Assembly: GCA_023053575.1 (NCBI GenBank)
Contig: JAKZAP010000014.1
Coordinates: 21,168,938 to 21,232,937, forward strand
Direction of reading: 5' to 3'
From: Branchinecta lynchi
Lineage: Eukaryota; Arthropoda; Branchiopoda; Anostraca; Branchinectidae
DNA length: 64,000 nucleotides
Below the pieces are notes generated by a model. It did no database searches. It was not told where the DNA came from and saw nothing but the letters and a program-made list of their open reading frames with translations. The translations under genes and the position numbers were made by a program. Positions 54,141 through 64,000 of the stretch are shown in pieces. Every line of letters starts with the position of its first letter. Within the stretch, counting starts at the first letter, position 1.

Positions 54141-54362
54141 TAAGTCCAACACTTATAGTTGAAGCTCAAACTTGTTTCTGAAATCGACTAGAGATTCGGT
54201 ATTGGGGCAAGGAGACATGCTAAATCTATTTTTGAACCTTATTTTAACAGTACAAATATTCAAGTAATCTGACGAAGACTGAATGGCTAAGACATGACCC
54301 AATTGTTTGAATAAAATGTTAGATTTTTGGGATCCCGTCGAAACCTTTGGTCTCGTTCTGAT

Positions 54363-54562
54363 GGAAAAACTTCTCGCGGACAACCGTCAACAGCGTGATG
54401 CACATCGAAGGTAGCAAAGCATAGCAAGTGAGAAAATCAGCGTGGTTTTGTTAGAGGGGTTAGAATGTACCGTACGAAATTGGGGTCTCCGGGTTTAGAA
54501 ATACATGGAGTGATTGTGGAAGTAGGTTGCGTTAGTATTATAGGTAACACAGGTCCTTTAAG
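54363..54562 (+). repeat. Left arm Y of the large inverted repeat
   Basis: AAATCAGCGTGGTTTTGTTA, ACCGTACGAAATTGGGGTCT, GGAGTGATTGTGGAAGTAGG and TATTATAGGTAACACAGG are mirrored at 55163-55340. X (51840-52169) and Y are contiguous once the C element is removed, since the right arm carries Y' and X' side by side. Confidence 0.8.
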
Positions 54563-54643
54563 GAATTGCCATGCCTGGATGACAAAGTTTAATGATTCAT
54601 CTATCATTTACAAAATAAAAATGCTGGACATGTCATCACAGCT

Positions 54644-55022
54644 AAAGTTTAACTGAAAGACCAACTTATTTTTGTATTACTTAACTGAATACATTGTGCA
54701 TTATTTGGATTGTGCAAAGGGATTTTTTTTTTATATTTTTCACTATTTGCTCTAGTACGACGTTCAAAATGTCTACGGCCGTGCTCACAACGCAAAATTC
54801 TACCATGACGCGGAAAATTGAAATCTCGATACGAACGCGGCTTTTCAGTGGCCAGTGATCAGCTCACGGAAGGTGGCTGCGTGAAATTCCACTATAGGAA
54901 AATTGATTATTCGTGATTAGTGGAGCAACGACGTAAATCATTTTCGTCGGGTCTTCAAGCTAAGTGAATAAGTGATGGGTAACTACATTGTCCTATCACT
55001 GTCCTTTTCGGTTAAACTTTAA
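54644..55022. mobile_element. Family J MITE in the loop of the inverted repeat
   Basis: CTAAAGTTTAACTGAAAG to CTTTTCGGTTAAACTTTAA. Internal GTTCAAAATGTCTACGGCCG and CGCGGCTTTTCAGTGGCCAG as in the other J copies. Confidence 0.75.
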
Positions 55023-55162
55023 ATGGACCAACCCAGAGATCATTAGTCTATTTGCAGTTGAAACCGAAGTGCGAACACATGGCCAGGGTCGGGAATTCCT
55101 GCCAGGATTTTCCGAACCATCATCATTTTCATACGGGAGAGTTGAGATTTGTCCAACTTAGA

Positions 55163-55640
55163 GGACCTGTCTTACCTATAATACTAATACAACCTACTTC
55201 CATAATCACTCCATATATTTCCAAGCCTGGAGACCCCAATTTCGTACGGTACATTTTACCCCTCTAACAAAACAACGCTGAACAAAACCACGCTGATTTT
55301 CTCACTTGCCCTGTTTTGCTACCTTCGACTGCGAGAACCTTTTCCATGAGAAAAACCGGTTATGTAAATTATTTCCCTGTTTTTGGTACAAGTCAATCGG
55401 TCTCGGAAAAGGCTTAACACAGTCAAAACCGTGGGTTGAAAGTACAGCTTAGTTTGAAAGTATTCAGATTTTCTAAAATATGAAATATGGATGGAGTTGA
55501 AGAAAATCTTTCCGGAAAATTCTGATCGTGTGTTCGCATTATTAACGGAGACCCGAATCCGGGCAGCGATTCGCAATTTCTGTTGTCCAAGGTTGAGCTT
55601 CCGGTTCCGACCGGAAACCCTTCATGCTTGACCGATGATT
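55163..55640 (-). repeat. Right arm (Y' then X') of the large inverted repeat
   Basis: Y' spans 55163-55340 and X' about 55341-55640. This arm shows the uninterrupted junction ACCGGTTTTTCTCATGG (minus strand), which is the target into which the family C element inserted in the left arm. Confidence 0.75.
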
Positions 55641-55904
55641 ACTCGACGAAAAAGGCAACTCAGTCGACCTTCGCTGAGTAGTTTACCCGTTTTACATACG
55701 AGATTAGAACTAGTGTATGAATGAATGTTGAAAATGCCACCCAGGCAGCCAAGAAACTGTCCATGACTGGAAAACACTGCCAGAACTCCCGATTCTGCAT
55801 ATCTTGTTGAGCATTTAATGTGCAATTACTTCTGACGGAAGGTGCAAATTAAAAGCGCAGCGAGCTTACTGGTAAAGTAGATAGTTGTTTTAACAGCTGA
55901 GTAC

Positions 55905-56030
55905 CCTTGGTTCGCACAAACTGCGTCGCTATTGTTTGCGTTTTTTGTAGAGGGCACATGGGTGCAGACTCTCTTTTGACGCAAAACGCAGCGATTTCTT
56001 TAGAAATGTAGTCTGTGCGACACAAGGATA
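55905..56030. repeat. Possible MITE-like inverted repeat
   Basis: CCTTGGTTCGCACAAACTG at 55909 and its imperfect complement TAGTCTGTGCGACACAAGG at 56008. The plan recalls the 284-bp Harbinger-like MITE (GGTTCACACAGAC), but the target duplication is unclear. Confidence 0.4.
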
Positions 56031-57040
56031 TCCGTGTTGTAGCTAGACCGCATGTCTACGTTAAAACGCTGGGGTTACATGTTGACCCTCTTGTTCGTAG
56101 TGTTTTACGTTGAAAGATTTCAGCTTTTGCGGTTGTATATCTTTAGGTTAAGCGGAAAACGCAAAGCAATCGAAACAGTGTGGCAGATTCGCTTTCATTT
56201 TTGTATTACGTTTAAGGTCTGAATTCGTCCTTCGAAGAAACTAAAATTTGCGCAATTAATTACTTGATGGATCGCCCATCGCATTAAGGATCTGTGACGT
56301 TGAACCTGGAATGGCCGAAGCGTATTTTAACACTGTTTACCAATTCCCCACCCTTAACATACAGGAGAAACGAGCTCACATGGTCATTGTTACGGGAATA
56401 CCATACAAAAAAGTAAATGAGAAATGTCTCCCCCCCCCCTTTCAGCCGCACTGCACATTCGTGGGACACATCGTGCATCTGCTTGTATCACCCCATCAAG
56501 CTCCTCTCGTGTTGAAGTCGTCATTCGACTCGAATGACCCATTTGTGTTAAAAACTGTATTTCCGGGAAACTTAGGCACACCCTCTAACTCCCGACACAG
56601 GGGTTGGATCTGTGTATCGGAAAAGGACACTAAGGTTGGATCTGTGTATCGGAAAAGGACACTAAGGTGCATGACCAAAGAACAAGAGACAACAAGAAAA
56701 TAACATACAAACAGGCAACACGCATCAACTATCAGCCAAAAAGTCTAATCAGTCGGTGATGTGGCAACAGACGTAGACAAGACTTCTGACGGAAATCAGA
56801 ATGCAAATCTTGCAGCCGTGATTTAATAATCTTAGAATTACTGTGGGACCGGGGCAGATACAGAAGAAACTTACAGTAACGGAAATAATCTATCCTTATT
56901 CTGGATAGATCCCGTTTATCAAAAATATCAAATACACTTACTTACTTACTTACTACACTTACACTTACTTACTTACTTACTTCCAATTATCTTCACCGTG
57001 CGGATCTGTGTATCGGAAAAGGACACTAAGGTGCATGACC
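56030..57040. other. Unassigned, with a short tandem duplication
   Basis: GGTTGGATCTGTGTATCGGA-AAAGGACACTAAGG occurs head to tail at 56601 and 56633 and again at 57002. Microsatellite ACTT runs lie at 56938-56985. No gene recognised; open frame 56311-56703 is partly made of the duplication. Confidence 0.4.
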
Positions 57041-57079
57041 TTGGCATCAGACAAGTTCGCTAATCTCTCCTACTGTTTG

Positions 57080-57831
57080 GTCCCTACGCGTAAAAAAAAT
57101 GTTCGGACCCCCTTCCAATTCGGAACCCCCTTCACCGTGCGCGAATGTGGTTCGGACCGACAAGTGAGAGTTCGAATTGAAATTACATTTCCGGCAAATG
57201 TCCGGTACCCCGTCCAACTCCGCAGACAGAGGTCGAATTTGAAGCGGACCCCAAAAAGCACATCTAGGGCATCTCACCCTCTACTGCTATAGTTCTCAAA
57301 TGGCTCAGACACACAATTCCGGGACCAGATGCGGTTCTGACACATCTAGCGTATATCTAAGGCATCCGGTCCTACCACCCATCCAGTTTCGATCGAAATG
57401 GAACGTTTCATCGAGATCTGGTCCATTCCAGACCACAAAATGGCACGCCTAAGGCACATGGCCGATGTACAATACAAACTTCCCACCCGTTTCTACGCTT
57501 ATCACAAAACTTACGCGACCCCCCTCCACCTCCCCCTATCGTGACTGGAGTGTGGTTCGGATACATATGTGACAGTCTAGGGAATCTGCTCGTATCCCAT
57601 AAAGTCTCTTCGGATCGAAGGCGCGTCGCACAATCCCGGACTCCCCTCCTGCCTCCCTCACATATGATGGGATCCGGGAAAGGAAGGTTCCCTAGATCAT
57701 TGGGTTTCTAACGCGTTCCAGGTTTTATCGTCCTAGCTTATCTTGATCGAAATAACAAAAGTTGGACAGACAGACAGAGCGCTATATCGATCTTACGTTG
57801 TATGGCACTTAGCCAAAGGCCGTAAGTGTAA
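57080..57831 (-). repeat. Family A element, diverged, inverted
   Basis: C-rich modules (CGGACTCCCCTCCTGCCTCC, GGTTTTATCGTCCTAGCTTA, GACAGACAGAGCGCTATATC). It ends in a decayed terminal hairpin TATGGCACTTAGCCAAAGGC-CGTAAGTGTA. Confidence 0.6.
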
Positions 57832-58579
57832 AAAAAACCCTTGGAGTTCTGCAGTGTGTCATTATCCAGCCACTTCTCCAATAGGTATTCATCTTCATCT
57901 TGGCGCTGAGAAAAAATCCGTTGTTCACTGACGCCTTTCGCGTCGCGTTTGCTGAAGAGTATCAATTAGCTAATCGACGAAATTCCAGCGCTCGTGGAAC
58001 TGGTCTCGGCTCGCTCTCTGTGCCAACTATAATTCAGGGTAGCGACCTTCACGCTAACTTTGCTACCGAATTCGGCAGGCTGTTCTGCCACACATCAAAC
58101 GCCGGCTAATGAGCTGTGCTCAACTCTGTGACGTCACATTCTGTGATAACCCTGTATGTTGGAGAATTTTTCTCATTCTTTCCATGATGTTCAAATTGAC
58201 ACTGAATTATTTGTGAATGAAATTTTATCACGCACCTCAGACTTGAAAATAGTTCAGTGCACACGAAGAAAATAGGGAAATTACACTGCGGCGGTGAATG
58301 CGCAAGCTCGAGAAAAGAAAACGAGGAAGAAAAGACGAAAGATTCGACCTAAAAAATGGTCTCCCCAGATGAATGGCAAGTGGAAAAATGGCGATGGACA
58401 GACACGTGAAAAAGAGTATTCTCGTAGTTCCCCGAGGACTACACTTGAGGAGTCCCCGTGTTTTTGTTTGTCCCGGGACTCACTTACCGTATTCTCGCGA
58501 GTCCCCACTGACGGGCGATGCTCAGGCTATCATCACCATCATCAAAAAGGACTCCCTTTCAGATTCGGAGGGGAATCAG
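57832..58579. other. Unassigned
   Basis: No element recognised. The 58294-58580 stretch has Arg/Lys- and Ser-rich open frames in two phases (58294-58689, 58373-58705) that run into a C element, so they are not genes. CGTAGTTCCCCGAGGACT recurs in modified form at 59940-59990. Confidence 0.3.
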
Positions 58580-59769
58580 TTTTTGGGATCCCAAAACGTA
58601 AGTGGAGGGATACCTATGACATCGCACAAGTTGTCCGTCCGTCCGTCAGTCTGTCCGTCGGTCCGTCTGTCCGTCTGTGTGCGCTATAACTCTCGAAGGG
58701 AATGAGATATTTTGATGAAACTTGGTGTGAGGATTCATTGGGTCAAGGGTAAGGTCAAGTTCGTAGATGGGATTTGTAGCTTTACATTTAGGGGTGGGGG
58801 AGGGGGTTCACATTAACGGACAAACAAAATATTTTTAAACAGCTAATGTGATAGTCGAATATGGTGTAAGAAGGCATGCTGAGCACGATAGTGAAAACCA
58901 TTTTCTCGCCGGACGATAAACCGGAAAGTTGGTTAAAAGTAAAAGTTTTATATGAAGTTGATTAAATGGTCGATTTAAAGGTAAGAAGATATGCTGAACA
59001 CGATGGTGAAAACTATTTTCTCACCGAACAAATAGTTCATCCGGAACCCGGCAAAAACGGAAAGTTGGTTAAAAGTAAAAGTTTCATTTGAAGTTGATTA
59101 AATGCTTGATTTTGGGGTAAAGAGACATGCTGAACACGATGGTGAAAACCATTTTCTCGCGGGACAATTGGTTCGCCCGGAATCCGGCCAAAATCGAAAA
59201 AAAATTTAAAAGCAAAAGTTTGATTAGATGACAGATTAAGGGGTAAGAAGAGAGGCTGAGTCTGTATATGACAATAATTTTTTACCCGGACATTTAATTA
59301 GTCAGAATCCGGTTGTAACCAGTCAAACTTTTATTCAAAGTTGATTAGATGTTCTTTATAGGGATTTGACGCTGGATTTGTTTCTGAATTATCTTTTTTT
59401 GCTCGGAATTCGGAAACCGGAATTCGGACGAAACCGGAAACTTGGCAGAAGTAAAGCAGGAAGTCTCGGTCAGTATCGTCAAAATAGATATGGCAATGAG
59501 TAGAAAATCTGTGGTGACCCTTTGTCAATGAATAAAAATTTATTTTACTGTCACATCTTTGGGAAACTTACAATTTAACCGATTTAAATGGGAGAACTTG
59601 TTCCTTACTTCTGCCCTTTTTTTTAGACATGGGTGAAAATGCCGTCCAATCTGAACTTGGTTTTCTCTGATGATTAGCCTGGCGAAGACTGGATCTGGCG
59701 AAGACAAGACCCTATTGTCTGAATCAAATATTAGATTTTTGGGATCCCATCGACACCTTTGGTCTTGTT
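58580..59769 (+). mobile_element. Family C element, complete, with a captured 150-bp insert
   Basis: TTTTTGGGATCCCAAAACGT to TTTTTGGGATCCCATCG then ACACCTTTGGTCTTGTT. After the 5' palindrome is a GTCCGTCCGTCAGTCTGTCC run, then GCTATAACTCTCGAAGGGAA. At 59503-59652 a piece of nearby DNA (60048-60203) is inserted. Confidence 0.8.
59503..59652 (+). repeat. Duplicate of 60048-60203 inside family C
   Basis: ATGAGTAGAAAATCTGTGGT, GACCCTTTGTCAAT, ACTGTCACATCTTTGGGAAA and ATGGGTGAAAATGCCGTCC are shared. The copy ends 20 bases after the acceptor-like TTTTTTTTAG. Confidence 0.85.
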
Positions 59770-60180
59770 GCTGGTGTTGGTGCAATGTAAATTAATTAAA
59801 AAGAATCAGAATAAACAAAACCAAAAATAAAGTGGATCCAGTTTAATTTCGTCAACTGCATATTTTTTGTCGAACAAAATCTATTTTAGAAGCATTCCCC
59901 GTGTTCTCGTGTTTTCCTAGGCGGAGTCCGCGTGGAGTGAGACTATATTCTCGATTCCCCGAGGAGTCCTCGGGGAACGGCGAGAATACGCCTAAACTCC
60001 TGGGCACTATTCTCTCAGTGTGCAAACTTGTGTTAAATTTTATGAAAATGAGTAGAAAATCTGCGGTGACCCTTTGTCAATAAAAAAAAAAAATTTTTAC
60101 TGTCACATCTTTGGGAAACTTACAATTTTAACCGGTTTAAATGGGAGAACTTGTTCCTTACTTCTGGCCTTTTTGTTTAG

Positions 60181-60274
60181 ACATGGGTGAAAATGCCGTC
60201 CATCTGATGTGTACACTAGCGAGTTTGAAAGTCCCGACGCTGTTTCATTGCTTCAAAGGAAAGATTCCTCAAGC
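60181..60274 (+). CDS. Candidate exon, ankyrin-like, unassigned
   Basis: A strong pyrimidine tract and acceptor (CCTTACTTCTGGCCTTTTTG-TTTAG) is followed by AC then MGENAVHLMCTLASLKVPTL, FHCFKGKIPQAVSS in the only long open frame. 'GENAVHLMCTLASL-VPTLF' has the spacing of an ankyrin repeat (G-xALHxAx---L-V---L). It would need a phase-1 intron upstream, unlike the phase-0 synphilin-like exons, and I see only a weak donor (GTCAGT at 60275). It may belong to another gene, be a lost exon, or be chance. Confidence 0.3.
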
Positions 60275-60858
60275 TGTCAGTTCATTGTTTTTTTTGTTTT
60301 GTTTTTTTCAGTTTCACTTTGTTTATTAACAAAAAGCAAATCATACACTGTAAAATAACTACACCCTAAGTGAGCACTGCCGTAAAGGGTGACAGTATTC
60401 ATTCATTTGTCAAGGAAAGAAATACAAGGAAAAATAAAATAGAAAAGAAGAAGAAGGGAAAAGAAAACAAACGTACATTAATATTACAAAACATAGTCAA
60501 TGAGGCATCATCAAATTTCGTGCAAGATTTTAGTTAATTTTATCGATGTAATGGAGGTTACCGTTTTTTTAGTGTTGTCCATTATCTGTTGTCATTACAC
60601 TCGGACTTTTTGCAGGAAATATCTCATATAATAGATTTTTGACGACATGTAACACATGTGTTATCGTGTGTGAGGTTTTCTGACATTGTAGATGATAACT
60701 TAACCTGAAAGTGATCGGGAAGCAGTTTCAAGACACGCTACAGGTCTTCTAACGTTCTGGAAGCTATAAAGCAATATTTGCAACCAAAGTTCCGGATACG
60801 TGGTAAATTGCAAAATTGTGAAAATCGATTGTTAGGATGAGGATGATGTAATATGGTG
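60275..60858. other. Unassigned, A-rich LINE-like stretch
   Basis: 60350-60480 (AGAAGAAGAAGGGAAAAGAA, TATTCATTCATTTGTC) resembles a minus-strand LINE end. The remainder is unassigned. Confidence 0.3.
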
Positions 60859-61073
60859 CACTGTCAGAAGTTTCATAACAGAAAACACAAGGATGCGTGG
60901 TTTCAACAGACAACACTCAAAATGTAATCTGTTGTCGCGACAAACCTTACGCATGAAATGTTATGCATAACAAGAATTGCCAGGAAGAGCCGAAAAACCG
61001 CCAAAAAAGCATCTGCTGAATTTTCCAATATCATGGCGACACACAAACAAGTCAGCACATGCTTTTTGTACGG
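60859..61073 (+). repeat. Family E, left part, followed by family C
   Basis: CACTGTCAGAAGTTTCATAA, CAGAAAACACAAGGATGCGT and GCATCTGCTGAATTTTCC match the E element at 50320. It gives the intact sequence across the site that C occupies there (GTTGTCGCGACAAACCTTAC). The right part is cut by another C element. Confidence 0.7.
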
Positions 61074-62249
61074 TTTTTGAGATCCCAACACGTAAGTGGA
61101 TGGATACCTATGACATCGCGAAAATGTCCGTCTGTCTGTAAGCACGATAACTCTCAAAGGGATTCAGATATTTTGATTAAACTTGGTGTAAGGGTTCTTT
61201 GGGTCAAGGGTAAGGTCAAGTTCGTAGATGGGCTTTGTAGCCCTATATTTAGGGGTGGGGGTTCAAATTAAGGGACAAACAAAATATTTTTAAACAGCTA
61301 ATGTGATAATCGATTCTGAGGTAAGAAGGCATTCTGTGCACGATAGTGAAAACCATTTTCTCGCCGGACAAGTAGTTCGTCCGGAATCCGGCAAAAAACG
61401 GAAAGTTGGTTAAAAGTAAAAGTTTTATTTGAAATCAACTAAATGTTCGATTTAGGGTTAAGAAGACATGATGAACACCATGGTGAAAACCATTTTCTCG
61501 CCGAACAACCGGAAAATTTGCGAAAAGTACAAGTTTAATATGAAGTTGGTTAGAGGTTCGATTTAGGGACAAGGAGACGTGCTGAGTCCGAATATGAAAT
61601 CTATTTTCTCGTCAGACAAAAACTTCGGCCGGAATCCGGGCAAAACAGGAGAATTTGTTAAAAGTAAAAGTTTTATTTAAATTTGATAAGATGTTCAATT
61701 TGCGGGTAAGAAGACATGCTGAGTTCGCATATGACAATCATTTTCTCACCGGATGTATAGATCGCTTGGAATCCGGCTGAAACCGGAAAAATGAGTTAAA
61801 AGTAAAAGTTTAATCTGAAGTTGATTAGAGGTTGGATGTTGGGGTAAGGAGACATGCTAAATTCGTTTTTGAGCTTAAGTTTTTTGCCAGACAAGTAGTT
61901 TGTCCGGAATCCGGCCGAAACCTGAAGTTGGGCAGAAGTAAGGAAGGAAGGAGATACGACGTAGGCTATAGGGTAAACCATATGCTGAATCCATATTTGA
62001 ATATTTGACAGCGCAAAACGGATATTTGAATATATCTGAACTTGTTGAAATTCAGCTGGCGTATTCGGTATGCAGTATCAAATACGAACTTGGTCTTCTC
62101 CGATTATTACCATTGACCTTATCCTGTTTTTAAATGTTAAAAGTAAAAATACTTAAGAAGTCTGTTGAAGACCGAATATCTACACGGCCGAATTGTCGGG
62201 AGCAAATATTAAAATTTTTGGGATCCCATCGAAACCTTTGGTTTTGTTC
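61074..62249 (+). mobile_element. Family C element, complete
   Basis: GGTTTTTGAGATCCCAACAC (palindrome with two changes) to ATTTTTGGGATCCCATCG then AAACCTTTGGTTTTGTTC. Its 3' half is closer to the 29798-30862 copy (ATACGACGTAGGCTATAGGG, GCTGGCGTAT) than to the others, so at least two subfamilies exist. Confidence 0.8.
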
Positions 62250-62269
62250 TTAGAGAATTTTACTTTTTC

Positions 62270-62545
62270 CTAAAAAAAAACACTGTTTTTAAGAAAAATG
62301 CCAGATCATAAAAAAATGTTTTTCAAAAAATCTTGGCGCTCCGTGCCAATATAATTTTTCCTTACCTATTGGCAGATAACATATATTTTCGCTGTTTTCT
62401 TTATAGATCAGAAGTGTGACTCAGAATTGAACTATAGTTCGAGGTACGATTCCCAAAGAGCAATGCGGGTTTCGCGTTGATACATTTTGTGGATCTAGTA
62501 AAAAAAAAAAAAATTCCAAGAGTTTAGTAAATTTGATTTTGGTCC
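62270..62545. repeat. Family L (hAT-like) fragment
   Basis: AAACACTGTTTTTAAGAAAA, ATCAGAAGTGTGACTCA and TCTAGTAAA...AGAGTTTAGTAAATTTGATT match the interior and right side of 6300-7046. The terminal GGTGGCAACACTG is missing. Confidence 0.55.
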
Positions 62546-62795
62546 GGATGTAGCAGATCTTTGGAACCAGAATGAAATAACACTAGGAAGTAGTGTCAAG
62601 ACTTGGGAAAAGTGACATACACTCTAATAGCAGCGACACTACCACCGCTAGTGAAAGAGAACGTCCCTACTGAAACTCAATCAGCCGTGCACCAGTGCAC
62701 CCCAAAAATAAGATACAACTTCCCCTGTTTCCTCGACGTGTGCATACCGCATCGTAGCTTTACTAGAAATTTCTAAATCCGCAAGTTTGTCTCGC

Positions 62796-63066
62796 TTTAA
62801 AGGACACCTGAATGAAGAGTACTAAGTATCATCCCTATCTGTATGACGTCCGTTAACATTGCCTGCAGAAAACCCAATCCCAATACGAAATACCGTTTCC
62901 AAGCTATGATTTTTGCTCCATTTTGCATCTGTCCTTATTTCAGTACCGAGTAATTTTAGAAATGAACAAATGTCTCCAATCAACCCTTCTAGAAAACGTG
63001 TATCTAGAAGAAATTCCAATACGATCTGGCCAGCGTTGTACAAGATTTGAATGAATTGCGCTTTTT
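62796..63066 (+). pseudogene. Second copy of the intron 4/exon 5 region
   Basis: Similar to 45813-46111, including the acceptor CATCTGTCCTTATTTCAG. The frame reads YRVILEMNKCLQSTLLENVY, LEEIPIRSGQRCTRFE and a stop. No copy of exon 4 precedes it. It stops where a family C element starts (CTTTTTGGGATCCC); the first copy continues CTTTTTGTCTTGGAG there, so the C element inserted into this duplicate. Confidence 0.65.
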
Positions 63067-64000
63067 GGGATCCCAAAACGTAAGTGGAGGGATACCTATG
63101 ACATCGCAAAAGTTGTCCGTCTGTCTGTCCGTCCGTCCGTCCGTCCGTCCGTCTGTAAGCACGATAACTCTCGAAGGGAATGAGATATTTTGATGAAACT
63201 TGGTGAGAAGGTTCGTTGGGTTGTCGGACCAGTCAAGTTCGTAGATGGGCTTTGTAGCTCTACATTTAGGGGTGGGGGAGGGGATTGAAATTAAGGGACA
63301 AACAAAATATTTTGAAACAGCTAATGTGATAGTCGATTATGGGGTAAGAAGACATGCTGAACACGATGGTGAAAACCATTTTGTCATCGGACAAGTAGTT
63401 CGCCCGGAATCCGGCCAAAACCGGAAAGTTTGTTGAAAGTAAACGTTTTATTTGAAGTTGATTAAATGTTCGATTTAGAGGTAGGGAGACATGCTGAAGA
63501 CGATGGTGAAAACTATTTTCTCGACGGACAAGTATTTCGCCCGGAATCCGGCCCAAACCGGAAAGTTTGTTGAAAGTAAAAGTTTTATTTGAAGTTGATT
63601 AAATGTTCGATTTAGAGGTAGGGAGACATGCTGAAGACGATGGTGAAAACTATTTTCTCGACGGACAAGTATTTCGACCGGAATCCGGCCCAAACCGGAA
63701 AGTTTGTCAAAATTAAAAGTTTAATTTGGATTTGATTGGATGTTCGATTTAGGGCAAGAAGACATGCTGAACACTTATGTGAAAACAAGTTTCTACCCGG
63801 ACATGTAGTCCGACCGGAATCCGGCTGGAATCGGAAAATTTGTTATAAGCTAAATTTCTATTTGAAGTTGATTAGATGTTCATTACTGGGGAAAGAAGAT
63901 ACCCTGATTTCGTCTTTGAGCTTTCTTTTTTCGCCGGACAAGTAGTTCTGGAGTTCGGCCGGAACCGGGAAATTGGCAGAAGTGGCAGGAAGTTTTCGTC
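63063..64000 (+). mobile_element. Family C element, cut by the right edge
   Basis: TTTTTGGGATCCCAAAACGT, GTCCGTCCGTCCGTCCGTCC run, ACGATAACTCTCGAAGGGAA, GATATTTTGATGAAACTTGG, then tandem units. Two adjacent units (starting about 63451 and 63588, 137 bp apart) are almost identical, showing recent internal expansion. Confidence 0.8.

Larger units (their letters stand above)
52170..54358 (+). mobile_element. Family C element with nested LINE
   Basis: Starts GTTTTTGGGATCCCAAAAGG, continues through the GATGAAACTTGGTGTGAGGG module and tandem units to about 52810. After the LINE it resumes with GACATGCTAAATC at 54215, ending TTTTTGGGATCCCGTCG then AAACCTTTGGTCTCGTTC. A foreign patch lies at about 52490-52680. 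Confidence 0.75.

Noticed and set aside
58294..58705. Two overlapping basic open frames of 131 and 110 codons
   Set aside because: Both run into the C element at 58580 and end in translated GTCCGTCC repeats (VRPSVCPSVRLSV). No family similarity.

Overview
The window looks like nuclear DNA of an animal, most likely an invertebrate with a large, repeat-rich genome. The evidence is short GT-AG exons separated by introns of up to 33 kb, reverse-transcriptase relics of several LINE families, DNA transposons with terminal inverted repeats (TIRs) and target-site duplications (TSDs), satellites, LINE 3' ends tailed by ATTC/ATCA-type microsatellites, and no bacterial-style operons. I cannot name the species from sequence alone.

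The one host gene I can support is a partial synphilin-1-like (SNCAIP-type) gene on the + strand. Four exons, all in phase 0 (3089-3289, 7187-7300, 40393-40545, 45628-45807), join without a gap into an ankyrin-repeat region that runs into a helical segment. A fifth candidate exon begins at 45960 but has an in-frame TAG. The N-terminal coding part must lie upstream and any further C-terminal part downstream.

Nearly everything else is mobile or repetitive DNA. Region 1-3 kb: a decayed R1-like reverse transcriptase at the left edge and a 292-bp TA-flanked MITE. 3-9 kb: exons 1 and 2, a 1.4-kb DNA transposon with 25-bp TIRs, a hAT-like element, and a roughly 0.4-kb tandem duplication that copied the 3' end of exon 2 twice. 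9-31 kb: dispersed families called here A (hairpin-ended, hierarchical tandem units), C (ends with a GGGATCCC palindrome), B, D, H (183-bp satellite), J and P, including an A-in-hAT-in-A nest at 17-20.5 kb. 31-40 kb: LINE 3' ends, a Harbinger-like MITE, a 708-bp TIR element and a 440-bp palindrome-rich tandem array. 40-46 kb: exons 3 to 5, a GGGCATTTTGA minisatellite and a tRNA-like gene. 46-64 kb: further A, C, D, E and J copies, a 5'-truncated LINE nested in a C element, large inverted repeats, and a second copy of the intron 4/exon 5 region.

The most unusual signals are: (1) a shared core motif linking families A, C and P, which otherwise look unrelated; (2) hammerhead-ribozyme-like cores in family D; (3) partial tandem copies of a real exon that keep a consensus donor; (4) several nested insertions for which the window itself contains an unoccupied paralogous site.
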